Positions 46,268 through 55,281 of a DNA stretch of 64,000 nt are shown piece after piece (position 1 is the stretch's first letter; each line of letters starts with the position of its first letter). Origin of the DNA: DATBVX01 sp035263105. GTDB lineage: Bacteria > Pseudomonadota > Gammaproteobacteria > Steroidobacterales > Steroidobacteraceae. The position numbers were made by a program, and so were the translations under genes. The stretch lies in NCBI GenBank assembly GCA_035263105.1, contig DATFRO010000061.1:1-64000 (forward strand), in the 5' to 3' direction. Under the pieces are notes generated by a model. It saw nothing but the letters and a program-made list of their open reading frames with translations. It had not been told where the DNA came from and ran no database searches.

Positions 46268-47887
46268 TCAGGACCTGCGTTCGCGCGTCTGCCACCGCTG
46301 CGGGTCCGAGAATATGACCCGGAAGATGCTTCCGCCACCGGAACGCGGTTCATAGAGCAGCAAGGCGCCGTTGGTCTGGCACAGCTCGCGCGCGATGAAC
46401 AGGCCGAGCCCGGTGCCCCCCTGGCCACTGGTGAAGAACGGCTCGAAGATACGGTCCACGTGCTGCTTGTCGATGCCCGGGCCGCGGTCCGCGACTTCGA
46501 GGTAGGGGCGCCCCGTGCCTGACACGCGCCCGCCGCGCAGTTCGATCGCAGCCTTGTCGTCCGGCGTCGCGTACTTGAGCGCGTTGTCGCACAGGTTCCA
46601 CAGCACCTGGTGCAGGTGCGTCGGGTCCACGCGCACTTCGATGCCGTCATCGTCCGGCGCGATCTTCAGGCGCGATTCGGGCGTCTGCGTCGTCTGGCAG
46701 AACTCACCGCGGAACTCTTCCAGCCAGTCGAAGAGGGTCAGGGTCTCGGGCCGCGTCGAGTCGCGCCGCGACAGCTGCAGCATGTTGTTGATGATCGTGC
46801 TCACTCGCTCGGCGTTGGTGCGGATGATTTCCGTCAGCCGTCGCTCCGACTCGCCGACGTTCGCTTCGGCGAGCAGCTGGCCGGCGTGGCTCATCGCGCC
46901 GACGGGATTACGGATCTCGTGTGCGATGCTCGCGCTCAGCCGCCCGAGCGCCGCGAGCTTGGACTGCTGCAGGCGTTCGGCCAGCAGGCTCGTGTCTTCG
47001 AGGAACACCAGCACCGGACCCGGGTTCTCGCCGCCGAGCGGAGCGAAGTGCGGGTCGATGGTCCGCAGGCCGTCTGCCGCCACAAAGGAGGTCGGGTTGA
47101 TCGGCGCGGTGTGCGGACTCTGCCGCCAGGTCGACAGGGAATACAGCAGGCGAGGGTGCACTTCTCCCAGCAGAGCGCCCGGAATCGCGGTGAGGTCGCC
47201 GAGTATCTCGGCCGCGGACTCGTTGATCAGGCGGATGCGATCGCTGGCATCGATGACCAGGATGCTCTCGCGCAGGTGCTGCACGATGTACTGCGACAGC
47301 TCCGCCATGTTGGCCAGATCCACGTCGCGCTGGCGGACCAGCTCCTCCGTCTCGCGGATGCGCTCGCCGAGTGGCTGCACGCTGAGCGCCACGATGAACA
47401 GGATCACGCCGAGCACTCCCGCGGCGGTGTAGTCGCCAACGGAAGCGGTGCCGGCGAGCTGCGCGAGGACCTGCTGGATCAGGAGTGCGAGCGCGGCGAG
47501 TGCCGGTATGACGAAGGCACGGCGCGTGATCAGGCTGACCGCCGCGACCGGGATGACGAGCAGCATTCCGAGGCCGCTGCCCACGCCGCCACTCGTATAG
47601 AGCAGCAGCGTCACCGCCGCGGCGTCCACCGCAATGTGTATCCAGGCCTGCTGCTGCAGCCCCGGCCAGCGGCGCTTGATCGCCGCGATCATCACGATGC
47701 CGCTGACGAAGTACGCGGCGACGACCACCTGGAACAGCCCGGGATCAGCCCAGCCGACGCTCGTGGTCTCAGGGAGGAAGTAGTGCAGCGAGGCGAGGAC
47801 CAGCGGCACCAGCAGCCGGAAGAGATTGAGGAGACCCAGCACGCGCCACGCCAGTTCGGCCTGTGCAGGTCCCTTGGTGCTCACCAT
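46268..47887 (-). CDS. pilS: Sensor histidine kinase PilS
   Basis: A 539-aa kinase with six N-terminal membrane segments (to about residue 185), a PAS domain (about 200-310), the H-box SIAHEIRNPVGAMSHA, N-box LWNLCDNALKYA and G-boxes ADRGPGID and GQGGTGLGLFIA. In Pseudomonas PilS senses membrane pilin levels and phosphorylates PilR. It is divergent from sucC across 99 nt. Confidence 0.94.
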   Translation of the reverse strand: MVSTKGPAQAELAWRVLGLLNLFRLLVPLVLASLHYFLPETTSVGWADPGLFQVVVAAYFVSGIVMIAAIKRRWPGLQQQAWIHIAVDAAAVTLLLYTSGGVGSGLGMLLVIPVAAVSLITRRAFVIPALAALALLIQQVLAQLAGTASVGDYTAAGVLGVILFIVALSVQPLGERIRETEELVRQRDVDLANMAELSQYIVQHLRESILVIDASDRIRLINESAAEILGDLTAIPGALLGEVHPRLLYSLSTWRQSPHTAPINPTSFVAADGLRTIDPHFAPLGGENPGPVLVFLEDTSLLAERLQQSKLAALGRLSASIAHEIRNPVGAMSHAGQLLAEANVGESERRLTEIIRTNAERVSTIINNMLQLSRRDSTRPETLTLFDWLEEFRGEFCQTTQTPESRLKIAPDDDGIEVRVDPTHLHQVLWNLCDNALKYATPDDKAAIELRGGRVSGTGRPYLEVADRGPGIDKQHVDRIFEPFFTSGQGGTGLGLFIARELCQTNGALLLYEPRSGGGSIFRVIFSDPQRWQTRERRS

Positions 47888-47986
47888 CGTGCGCGGTTGC
47901 TCGCGGGGTGGACTCAGGCGCGCACTCTACCATGTCCGTCGCTCATCAAGGAGAATAGCGGCCCACTTTTACCAGCGTCGCACCGC

Positions 47987-49159
47987 ATGAACCTGCACGA
48001 ATATCAGTCCAAGGAAATCTTCGCGAGCTACGGGATTCCCGTTCCGTCGGGGCGCGTCGCATCGTCGGCCGACGGCGCGGTCGATGCCGCGCGCGAGCTC
48101 GGCGGCGCAGTGTGGGTGGTGAAGGCGCAGGTGCACGCGGGCGGCCGCGGCAAAGCCGGCGGCGTGAAGCTCGCGAAGGATGTCGATGCCGTGCGCGCGG
48201 CAGCCGCGGGCATGCTGGGGCGCCGACTCGTGACGCGACAGACGGGCGCCGAAGGCCTTCCCGTCAGCCAGGTGTACGTCGAAACCGGCTCGCAGATTTC
48301 ACGCGAGATGTACCTGAGCCTGGTGCTCAATCGCGAGCGCGGCCAGATCGCGTTCATCGCTTCGGCGGCGGGCGGCATGGACATCGAAGAGGTCGCGGCG
48401 CATTCGCCCGAGAAGATCATCACCGTCAATGTGCACCCGGCGGCCGGATTGCAGGCCTATCAATGCCGCCAGCTCGCGTTCGGGCTCGGCTTCCAGGGCG
48501 CACAGGTCGAGGAGTTCTCACGCATCGCGCAGGCGCTCTATCGACTGTACCTGGAACAGGACGCGAGCCTCGTGGAGGTCAATCCCCTCATCGTCACCGC
48601 GAGCGGCAAGCTCGTGGCGCTCGATGCCAAGATCAACATCGATGGCAATGCGCTGTTTCGCCATCCGCAACTCGCCTCGCTCCGCGACCCGACCCAGGAG
48701 GATCCGCGGGAGCGCGAGGCGAGCGAGCACGATCTCAACTACGTCTCCCTCGACGGCGACATCGCCTGCATGGTGAACGGTGCGGGTCTCGCGATGGCCA
48801 CCATGGACCTGATCAAGCTGCACGGCGGCGCGCCCGCGAACTTCCTCGACGTCGGCGGCGGCGCGACCAGCGAGCGCGTCACGGCGGCCTTCAAGCTCAT
48901 CCTCTCCAACGAGAAAGTGCGCGCCATCCTGGTGAACATCTTCGGCGGCATCGTGCGCTGTGACCTGATCGCCGACGGCATCATCAACGCGGTGAAACAG
49001 GTCGGCGTGAAGATACCCGTGGTGGTGCGTCTCGAGGGCACCAACGCCGACGTCGCGCGCGAGCGCCTCGCCGCGAGCGGCCTGGCGATCACCCCGGCGA
49101 GCGACCTGACGGATGCGGCGACCAAGGTGGTGCGGCTCGCCGCACGGGGTCGTAAATGA
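47987..49159 (+). CDS. sucC: Succinyl-CoA synthetase beta subunit (ADP-forming)
   Basis: A 390-aa ATP-grasp subunit of the TCA-cycle enzyme that makes ATP or GTP from succinyl-CoA. Motifs are MNLHEYQSKEIFASYGIPV, VVKAQVHAGGRGKAGGVKL, EVNPLIVTASGKLVALDAKI and NIFGGIVRCDLIADGI. The start at 47987 matches the family N-terminus; the frame is open upstream but there it is antisense to pilS. It overlaps sucD by 4 nt. Confidence 0.96.
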   Translation: MNLHEYQSKEIFASYGIPVPSGRVASSADGAVDAARELGGAVWVVKAQVHAGGRGKAGGVKLAKDVDAVRAAAAGMLGRRLVTRQTGAEGLPVSQVYVETGSQISREMYLSLVLNRERGQIAFIASAAGGMDIEEVAAHSPEKIITVNVHPAAGLQAYQCRQLAFGLGFQGAQVEEFSRIAQALYRLYLEQDASLVEVNPLIVTASGKLVALDAKINIDGNALFRHPQLASLRDPTQEDPREREASEHDLNYVSLDGDIACMVNGAGLAMATMDLIKLHGGAPANFLDVGGGATSERVTAAFKLILSNEKVRAILVNIFGGIVRCDLIADGIINAVKQVGVKIPVVVRLEGTNADVARERLAASGLAITPASDLTDAATKVVRLAARGRK

Positions 49160-50139
49160 GCATCCTGGTCGGCAAGAAAACGCGCGTGATCTGCCAGGGC
49201 TTCACCGGCAAGCAGGGCACGTTTCATTCCGAGCAATGCATCGCGTACGGCACGCGCCTCGTCGGCGGCGTGACGCCTGGTCGCGGCGGTCAGAAACATC
49301 TCGGCCTCCCGGTGTTCAACACGACGCACCAGGCGGTGGCTGCGACCGGCGCCGAAGTGAGCATGATCTACGTGCCCGCGCCCTACGCCGCGGACGCGAT
49401 CCTGGAAGCGGCCGATGCCGGCATCCGGCTGATCGTGTGCATCACCGAAGGCATTCCGGTCAACGACATGGTGCGCGTGCGCGCAGCGCTCCGTGACTAT
49501 CCGTGCCGCCTCATCGGTCCGAATTGCCCGGGGATCATCACGCCGGGCGAGTGCAAGATCGGCATCATGCCCGGCTTCATCCACCGGCCAGGCCGCATCG
49601 GCATCGTGTCGCGCTCGGGCACGCTCACCTACGAGACCGTCTACCAGACGACGCAGAACGGCCTCGGCCAGACGACCTGCGTGGGCATCGGTGGCGATCC
49701 GGTCCGCGGCATGAACTTCATCGATGTGCTCGAGCTCTTCGAGCAGGACCCGGCCACCGAGGGCATCATCATGGTGGGCGAGATCGGCGGGAGCGACGAG
49801 GAGGCCGCCGCCACCTTTATAAAGAAGAGTGTCAGCAAACCGGTCGTGGCCTATATCGCGGGCGTGACGGCCCCGCCCGGCAAGCGTATGGGCCACGCCG
49901 GCGCAATCGTCGCGGGCGGCAAGGGCACCGCGAGCGAGAAGTTCGCGGCACTCGAGGCCGCCGGCGTCCGGACCGTGCATTCACCCGCTGAGCTCGGCAG
50001 CGCGATGCTGGCCCTCCTCAAGCGACCGGCCCGCACGGCTGCCAAGAAACGTGGCGCTCGCCGGCCGACGCAGGCGCGCAGCAAGCGCGCGCCGCAGAGA
50101 ACCAAGGCATCGACGCGCAAGTCGGTGCGCCGCATGTGA
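49156..50139 (+). CDS. sucD: Succinyl-CoA synthetase alpha subunit with basic C-terminal tail
   Basis: A 327-aa CoA-binding subunit. Motifs are CQGFTGKQGTFHSEQ, KPVVAYIAGVTAPPGKRMGH-type loop with the active-site His (GHAGAI), and SRSGTLTYE. The family normally ends near residue 290. Here about 38 more residues follow (from KRPARTAAKKRG to SVRRM) with 11 Arg, 5 Lys and no acidic residue. The tail frame is intact and nadE begins inside its stop, so it is not an obvious frameshift. Its role is unknown; RNA or DNA binding is possible. Confidence 0.95.
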   Translation: MSILVGKKTRVICQGFTGKQGTFHSEQCIAYGTRLVGGVTPGRGGQKHLGLPVFNTTHQAVAATGAEVSMIYVPAPYAADAILEAADAGIRLIVCITEGIPVNDMVRVRAALRDYPCRLIGPNCPGIITPGECKIGIMPGFIHRPGRIGIVSRSGTLTYETVYQTTQNGLGQTTCVGIGGDPVRGMNFIDVLELFEQDPATEGIIMVGEIGGSDEEAAATFIKKSVSKPVVAYIAGVTAPPGKRMGHAGAIVAGGKGTASEKFAALEAAGVRTVHSPAELGSAMLALLKRPARTAAKKRGARRPTQARSKRAPQRTKASTRKSVRRM

Positions 50140-51773
50140 GCGACCATCGAGCCATGCGCATCGCCCTCGCACAGCTGGACCTGTTCGTCGGCGATGTCGA
50201 TGGCAATGCACGCCGGATCATCGACGCCGCCGCGCTCGCGCGCGATCGCGAGCGAGCCGACCTGGTCGTGTTCCCGGAGTTGGCACTCTCGGGCTACCCG
50301 CCCGAGGACCTGCTGTTTCACGCGGGCATGCGACGTCGCGTCGCCGAGGCGCTCGCGCGGGCGCGCGAGGAGATCCAGGGTATCGCGGCATACATCGGCT
50401 ACCCGGAGTACGTCGAAGGGCGGATCCACAACTCCGCTGCACTGGTGCGTGATGGCGCGCTGCTCGCGAATCACCGCAAGCAGTGCCTGCCGAACTACAA
50501 GGTGTTCGACGAAAAGCGCTACTTCGCGCCGGGCACCGAGGCGACCGTCGTCGACCTTGACGGCCGCCGCCTCGGACTCCTGGTGTGCGAGGACATCTGG
50601 GAGCCCGAGCCGGTACGCGCCGCCGCGCAAGCGGGGGCGGAGCTCCTGCTCGTCGCCAACGCCTCACCCTACGAGCTGCGCAAGCAGGTCGAGCGTGAAA
50701 CGATCGTGCGCGATCGCGTGCGCGAAGTCGGGCGGCCGCTGGTGTACACAAACCTGGTCGGCGGCCAGGACGAACTGGTGTTCGACGGCCACTCCTTCGT
50801 CATGGATGCGTCGGGTGAGATCGCGGCTCGCGGGCCCGCGTTTGCCGAGAACATCTTTGCCGTCGAGTTCAAAGCGCAGGGCCGGCAGCTGGTGCCGGTA
50901 CGCGGCACCATCTCGCCCTACCAGGGCGATGAGGCGAGTGTGTATGGCGCGCTGGTGCTCGGCGTGCGCGACTATGTCGAGAAGCATCGGTTTCCCGGTG
51001 TCGTGATGGGCCTCTCGGGCGGAGTCGACTCCGCGCTGACGCTGGCCATCGCGGTCGATGCGCTCGGCGCCGAGCGTGTGCAAGCGGTGCTGATGCCTTC
51101 GCGCTACACGGCGCGGATGAGCATCGAGGATGCGATGGAGCAGGCTCGCAGCATGGGCGTGAAGTACAGCCTGATCCCGATCGAGGGCATGTTCGAAGCG
51201 ACGCTCGCGGCGCTCAAGCAGGAGTTCGCCGGCACGGCGCCCGATACCACCGAGGAAAACATCCAGGCGCGCTGCCGCGGCGTCCTGCTGATGGCGATCT
51301 CGAACAAGACCGGCCGCATGCTCCTCACCACCGGCAACAAGAGCGAGATGGCGGTCGGCTACGCGACCCTCTACGGCGACATGGCGGGCGGCTTCGCGCC
51401 GATCAAGGACTGCAGCAAGCTCCTCGTCTACCGCCTCGCGCGCTATCGCAATTCACTCGGCTCGGTCATTCCGGAACGCGTGATGACGCGCGCTCCCTCC
51501 GCCGAGCTGCGACCCAACCAGAAAGACAGCGATTCACTGCCGCGCTACGAAGTGCTCGACCCGATTCTCGAAGCGTTCATCGAGGAAGACCTGTCGGTCG
51601 AGCAGATCGTGGCGCGCGGCTTCGAGCGCGCGACCGTCACCCGCGTCCTCGACATGGTGAAGCGCAATGAATACAAGCGGCGGCAGGCGCCGCCCGGGGT
51701 GCGTGTCAGCAGCCGCGCCTTCGGCCGCGACTGGCGCTACCCGATCACCAGCGGCTATCGCTTGAAGGGCTGA
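50136..51773 (+). CDS. nadE: Glutamine-dependent NAD+ synthetase
   Basis: A 545-aa two-domain enzyme. The N-terminal nitrilase-type glutaminase domain (residues 7-260) has the Glu of VVFPELALSGYPPEDL, the Lys of NHRKQCLPNYKVFDE and the Cys of GLLVCEDIWEPEP. The synthetase domain has the PP-loop GLSGGVDSALTLAIA and LLTTGNKSEMAVGYATLYGD. It amidates deamido-NAD in the last step of NAD synthesis. The GTG at 50136 overlaps the sucD stop; an in-frame ATG at 50154 (MRIALAQLD) is also a good start. Confidence 0.95.
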   Translation: MSDHRAMRIALAQLDLFVGDVDGNARRIIDAAALARDRERADLVVFPELALSGYPPEDLLFHAGMRRRVAEALARAREEIQGIAAYIGYPEYVEGRIHNSAALVRDGALLANHRKQCLPNYKVFDEKRYFAPGTEATVVDLDGRRLGLLVCEDIWEPEPVRAAAQAGAELLLVANASPYELRKQVERETIVRDRVREVGRPLVYTNLVGGQDELVFDGHSFVMDASGEIAARGPAFAENIFAVEFKAQGRQLVPVRGTISPYQGDEASVYGALVLGVRDYVEKHRFPGVVMGLSGGVDSALTLAIAVDALGAERVQAVLMPSRYTARMSIEDAMEQARSMGVKYSLIPIEGMFEATLAALKQEFAGTAPDTTEENIQARCRGVLLMAISNKTGRMLLTTGNKSEMAVGYATLYGDMAGGFAPIKDCSKLLVYRLARYRNSLGSVIPERVMTRAPSAELRPNQKDSDSLPRYEVLDPILEAFIEEDLSVEQIVARGFERATVTRVLDMVKRNEYKRRQAPPGVRVSSRAFGRDWRYPITSGYRLKG

Positions 51774-51783
51774 GCCAGCTGAG

Positions 51784-52584
51784 CTACCAGACCGCCCACC
51801 ACTTCTTTTTCTTGTCGACGCGCTGCGCGGTTTCCGGGAAGTTCTCCCGGTAGACGCTCGCCGATTGCTCCGCGAGATCGTCCATGCCGAGCTTGCGGTA
51901 GCCGTCGGTCATGATCTCGAGCGCGCTCTTGACCGCGGGCGCGCCGTCGTAGTTCTCGACCGTGTACTTGGCGCGGGCGATGGCCGCGAGATAAGCGCCG
52001 CGCCGCATGTAGTAGTCGGCGACGTGCACTTCGTAGTCGGCGAGGCGGTTGCGCAGGTACAGCAAGCGCTCGTGCGCGTCGCCCGCGTACTCGCTTTGCG
52101 GGTAGCTGGTCACGACGGTCTGGAACGCCGCGAACGACTTGCGTGCGTCGCTCGGCGGGCGCTCGCTCAGATCGACGCGCAGCCAGCGCTCGAGAAAGTT
52201 CGGCGTGCGTTCGAAGTACACGAGACCCTTGATGTAGTTCGCGTAATCGCAGCGCGGGTGCGCCGGGTTCTCGCGGATGAACTGGTCCGCGGCATCGATC
52301 GCCGATTCCGCCTGGTGATCCTTGTAGTACGCGTACATCAGGTCGAGCCGCCCCTGGCGCGCGGCATCGCTGAATGGATAGCGCGAATCGAGCGCCTCGT
52401 AGATCTTGATGGCGCCACCGAAGTCGTTGTCGCTCAGCGCCTTGGCGCCCTTCTGGTAGAGCACCTCCGGGTCGCCCTGCATTTCCTTGTTGCGCGTGTG
52501 GCCGCAGCCGGCGAGTGCCAGGACGGCGAACAGCGAGGGGAGCAGGAATGGGAAGCGGATCGACCGGATTGACAGCAGCGTCAC
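51784..52584 (-). CDS. bamD: Outer-membrane assembly lipoprotein BamD
   Basis: A 266-aa lipoprotein of the BAM complex that folds beta-barrel proteins into the outer membrane. The lipobox is ALAGC, followed by five TPR-like repeats (EVLYQKGAKALSDNDFGGAI, FIRENPAHPRCDYANYIKGL, RLADYEVHVADYYMRRGAY). The GTG at 52584 was chosen because GGGCGAGG lies upstream and it gives a normal signal peptide. It is divergent from rluD across 64 nt, a pairing common in gammaproteobacteria. Confidence 0.94.
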   Translation of the reverse strand: MTLLSIRSIRFPFLLPSLFAVLALAGCGHTRNKEMQGDPEVLYQKGAKALSDNDFGGAIKIYEALDSRYPFSDAARQGRLDLMYAYYKDHQAESAIDAADQFIRENPAHPRCDYANYIKGLVYFERTPNFLERWLRVDLSERPPSDARKSFAAFQTVVTSYPQSEYAGDAHERLLYLRNRLADYEVHVADYYMRRGAYLAAIARAKYTVENYDGAPAVKSALEIMTDGYRKLGMDDLAEQSASVYRENFPETAQRVDKKKKWWAVW

Positions 52585-52648
52585 GCGTTGCCTCGCCCTT
52601 AAAGTGGCCGCAAAGTATAGCCGAAGGGCGCATCCTCTGACGGCCGCA

Positions 52649-53617
52649 ATGGCAGACAAGTTCCAGACGCACGAACTGCAGATTCCTCCCAGGCTCGCCG
52701 GCATGCGCCTCGATCAGGCGCTCGCGCTGCTGTTGCCGGAATATTCACGTTCCCGCCTGAAGGGCTGGATCGAAGCCGGGCGCGTGCGGCTCGATCGACG
52801 CCAGCCGCGCCCGCGCGATGTCGTGAGTGGCGGCGAACGCGTGGCGGTGGAAGCGGAAATCGCAACGAATGCCACAGTCGAGGCGCAGGCCATCGCGCTC
52901 GATATCGTGCACGCCGATGAGGACCTGCTGATCGTCAACAAGCCGGCGGGTCTCGTCGTTCACCCCGGCGCCGGCAATCGCGATCGCACCCTGCAGAACG
53001 CGCTGCTGCACTTCGATGCGGGGCTCGCTGCGCTCCCGCGTGCCGGGATTCTTCACCGGCTCGACAAGGACACCACGGGCCTCCTGGTCGTGGCGCGCAC
53101 GTTGGCGTCGCACACCGAGCTCACCCGCCAGATGCAGGCGCGCGAGATCGAGCGCGAGTACGCAGCCATCTGCAGCGGTGTGATGACGGCGGGCGGGACG
53201 GTCGACCGGCCGATCGGCCGCCACCGTTCGGACCGCGTACGCATGGCGGTGCGCGAGGACGGGCGCGAGGCGGTGACGCACTATCGCGTCCTGGCGAGGT
53301 TTCGTGCGCACACGCACGTGCGCGTCAGTCTCGAGACCGGGCGCACGCACCAGATTCGCGTGCACTTCGCACATCTGCGCCATCCGCTTGTCGGTGACAG
53401 CACCTACGGTGGCCGGCTCCTCTTGCCGCGCGGCGCAACGGCGGAGCTGGTGGCAGCACTGCGCGAGTTTCCGCGCCAGGCGTTGCATGCGGCGCGGCTG
53501 CGATTGACCCACCCGCGCAGCGGCCAGAGCGCCGAGTGGCAGGCGCCGCTGCCGGAGGACATGCGCCAACTGCTCGCCGTGCTGCGCAAGGACGCGGCCG
53601 CGCGGAGCGCCCGGTGA
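52649..53617 (+). CDS. rluD: 23S rRNA pseudouridine synthase RluD
   Basis: A 322-aa pseudouridine synthase for positions 1911, 1915 and 1917 of helix 69. An N-terminal S4 domain (RLDQALALLLPEYSRSRLKG) precedes the catalytic domain with HRLDKDTTGLLVVAR, where the Asp is the nucleophile, and RTHQIRVHFAHLRHPLVGD. The start at 52649 gives the family N-terminus. The stop overlaps pgeF by 4 nt. Confidence 0.93.
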   Translation: MADKFQTHELQIPPRLAGMRLDQALALLLPEYSRSRLKGWIEAGRVRLDRRQPRPRDVVSGGERVAVEAEIATNATVEAQAIALDIVHADEDLLIVNKPAGLVVHPGAGNRDRTLQNALLHFDAGLAALPRAGILHRLDKDTTGLLVVARTLASHTELTRQMQAREIEREYAAICSGVMTAGGTVDRPIGRHRSDRVRMAVREDGREAVTHYRVLARFRAHTHVRVSLETGRTHQIRVHFAHLRHPLVGDSTYGGRLLLPRGATAELVAALREFPRQALHAARLRLTHPRSGQSAEWQAPLPEDMRQLLAVLRKDAAARSAR

Positions 53618-54354
53618 GTGCCATCGAGTTGTTGGTCCCGAAGTGGCCGGTCCCGGCGAAGGTGCATGCGATCTCGACCTTGCGGCGCGGCGGCGTGAGT
53701 GTGGCACCGTACGACACGTTCAATCTTGGCGCCGATGTCGGTGATGAGGCCGATGCGGTGGCGGAGAATCGCCGGCGCCTCGGCGAGCAACTCGGGCTCG
53801 AGGTCGAGCCGCGCTGGCTCAGGCAGGTACACGGCGCGCGCGTCGTGCGGGTGGACGAAATCCACGGTGAGCGCCCGGAGGCGGATGCGTCGGTGGCCTC
53901 GGCGCCCGATGAGATCTGCGCGATTCTCACCGCGGACTGCATGCCCGTGCTGTTCGCGAGAACCGATGGGAGCCGGGTCGCGGCCGCGCATGCGGGCTGG
54001 CGCGGGCTCGCGGCCGGCGTCCTCGAGGCGACGATTGCCGCGCTCGATGCGCCGCCGCGGGAGATCGCGGCCTGGCTCGGCCCCGCCATCGGACCCGATC
54101 ACTTCGAGGTCGGGCCGGAAGTGCGCGAGGCCTTCCTGCGCATCGATCCGGCCGCGGCGACCGCGTTTCGCGCCAATGCGCGCGGGCGCTGGATGTGCGA
54201 CCTCTACCGGCTCGCGCACCAGCACCTCAACCGTGCCGGCATCGATGCGATCTTCGGTGGCGGACGCTGTACGTTTGCCGAGCGCACGGAGTTCTTCTCC
54301 TATCGTCGCGACGCAAAGTGCGGGCGGATGGCGACGCTCATCTGGATCGAATAG
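53614..54354 (+). CDS. pgeF: Multicopper-oxidase-like laccase-domain protein PgeF/YfiH
   Basis: A 246-aa member of the DUF152 family, first called polyphenol oxidase and now linked to peptidoglycan editing and purine nucleoside phosphorylase activity. Metal-site motifs are LRQVHGARVV, ILTADCMPVLFA and VAAAHAGWRGLAAGV, with GGGRCTFAE near the C-terminus. The start is GTG 53614 inside the rluD stop, a usual rluD-yfiH coupling (and clpB follows here as in E. coli). Confidence 0.92.
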   Translation: MSAIELLVPKWPVPAKVHAISTLRRGGVSVAPYDTFNLGADVGDEADAVAENRRRLGEQLGLEVEPRWLRQVHGARVVRVDEIHGERPEADASVASAPDEICAILTADCMPVLFARTDGSRVAAAHAGWRGLAAGVLEATIAALDAPPREIAAWLGPAIGPDHFEVGPEVREAFLRIDPAAATAFRANARGRWMCDLYRLAHQHLNRAGIDAIFGGGRCTFAERTEFFSYRRDAKCGRMATLIWIE

Positions 54355-54364
54355 GATTCGCGCG

Positions 54365-55201
54365 GTGTCGACCCTCGCGTGGATCATCACCTTCACCGTT
54401 CTCGGCGGCGTGCTGAGCGTCCTGATCGCCGGCCTGGTGCTGCTGCTTCCGGCGCACCGGCGCACCGCCGCCTTGCCGCACCTGGTGAGTTTCGCGACCG
54501 GCGCCCTGCTGGGCGCTGCGCTCCTCAAGCTCCTGCCACACGCCATCGAGAGCGCGGGGCTCACCAACGTGCACCTGGTGACGCTGTCGCTGATCGGCGG
54601 AATCTTCGCGTTCTTCGTGCTCGAGAAGCTGGTGCTGTGGCGTCACTGTCACCAGGAGGACTGCGAACCGCACACGCCGGCCCATGCGCACGGCGGTCAC
54701 TCACACGACCATTCGCATGCGGCGCCGCCGTCACAGACGCCCTCCCAGCAACAGCGCGACTACGCCTCAGCCATGCTGATCCTGGCAGGGGACGCGATTC
54801 ACAACGCGCTCGATGGTGTGATGCTCGCCGCTGCGTTTCTCACCGACGTGCGCCTCGGGATCGTCGCCGGTATCGCGGTCATCGCCCACGAGATTCCACA
54901 GGAAGTCGGTGACTTCGCGATCCTCCTCAACGGCGGCCTGTCGCGCGCGCGAGCGCTGGCGCTCAATCTGCTGACGAGCCTCACGTCGGTTGTGGGCGGA
55001 GTCGTGGGCTACTTTGCGTTGAGCCATGCGATGGGCTTGCTCCCGTATGCGCTCGCGGTCACGGCTGCTTCGCTCCTGTACGTCGCGGTGGCGGATCTCA
55101 TCCCCGGGCTGCACCGGCGCACCGACCCGCTGGCGGGAGTCCAGCAGGTCGCCCTGATCGCGATCGGCATCGCGGTCATCGTCGTCACCGACATTCACTA
55201 G
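54365..55201 (+). CDS. ZIP-family divalent metal transporter
   Basis: A 278-aa polytopic protein with about eight membrane segments. A His-rich cytoplasmic loop (HCHQEDCEPHTPAHAHGGHS and HDHSHA) follows segment III. Metal-path motifs are HNALDGVMLAAAF and HEIPQEVGDFAILL. It probably imports zinc or related ions. The start is GTG 54365, 10 nt after pgeF. Insertion between pgeF and clpB is not found in E. coli. Confidence 0.9.
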   Translation: MSTLAWIITFTVLGGVLSVLIAGLVLLLPAHRRTAALPHLVSFATGALLGAALLKLLPHAIESAGLTNVHLVTLSLIGGIFAFFVLEKLVLWRHCHQEDCEPHTPAHAHGGHSHDHSHAAPPSQTPSQQQRDYASAMLILAGDAIHNALDGVMLAAAFLTDVRLGIVAGIAVIAHEIPQEVGDFAILLNGGLSRARALALNLLTSLTSVVGGVVGYFALSHAMGLLPYALAVTAASLLYVAVADLIPGLHRRTDPLAGVQQVALIAIGIAVIVVTDIH

Positions 55202-55223
55202 CTCCCCTAGCCCCAAGAGCGCA

Positions 55224-55251
55224 TTGATTTCCCTGGCGTTGGCCCTACATT
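55224..55251 (+). promoter_or_regulatory. Candidate clpB promoter
   Basis: TTGATT (55224-55229), a 16-nt spacer and TACATT (55246-55251). The overlapping CATTGAT and CCCTACAT, 14 nt apart, also resemble a heat-shock sigma-32 promoter (CTTGAA/CCCCAT), which is the known control of clpB. I cannot choose between the two readings. Confidence 0.5.
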
Positions 55252-55281
55252 GTCCGGGCTGCCTCGCCCGGAGCATTCCCC

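Noticed and set aside
47987..49159. Much longer SucC starting inside pilS
   Set aside because: The upstream frame is antisense to the kinase gene, and MNLHEYQSKE is the invariant SucC N-terminus.
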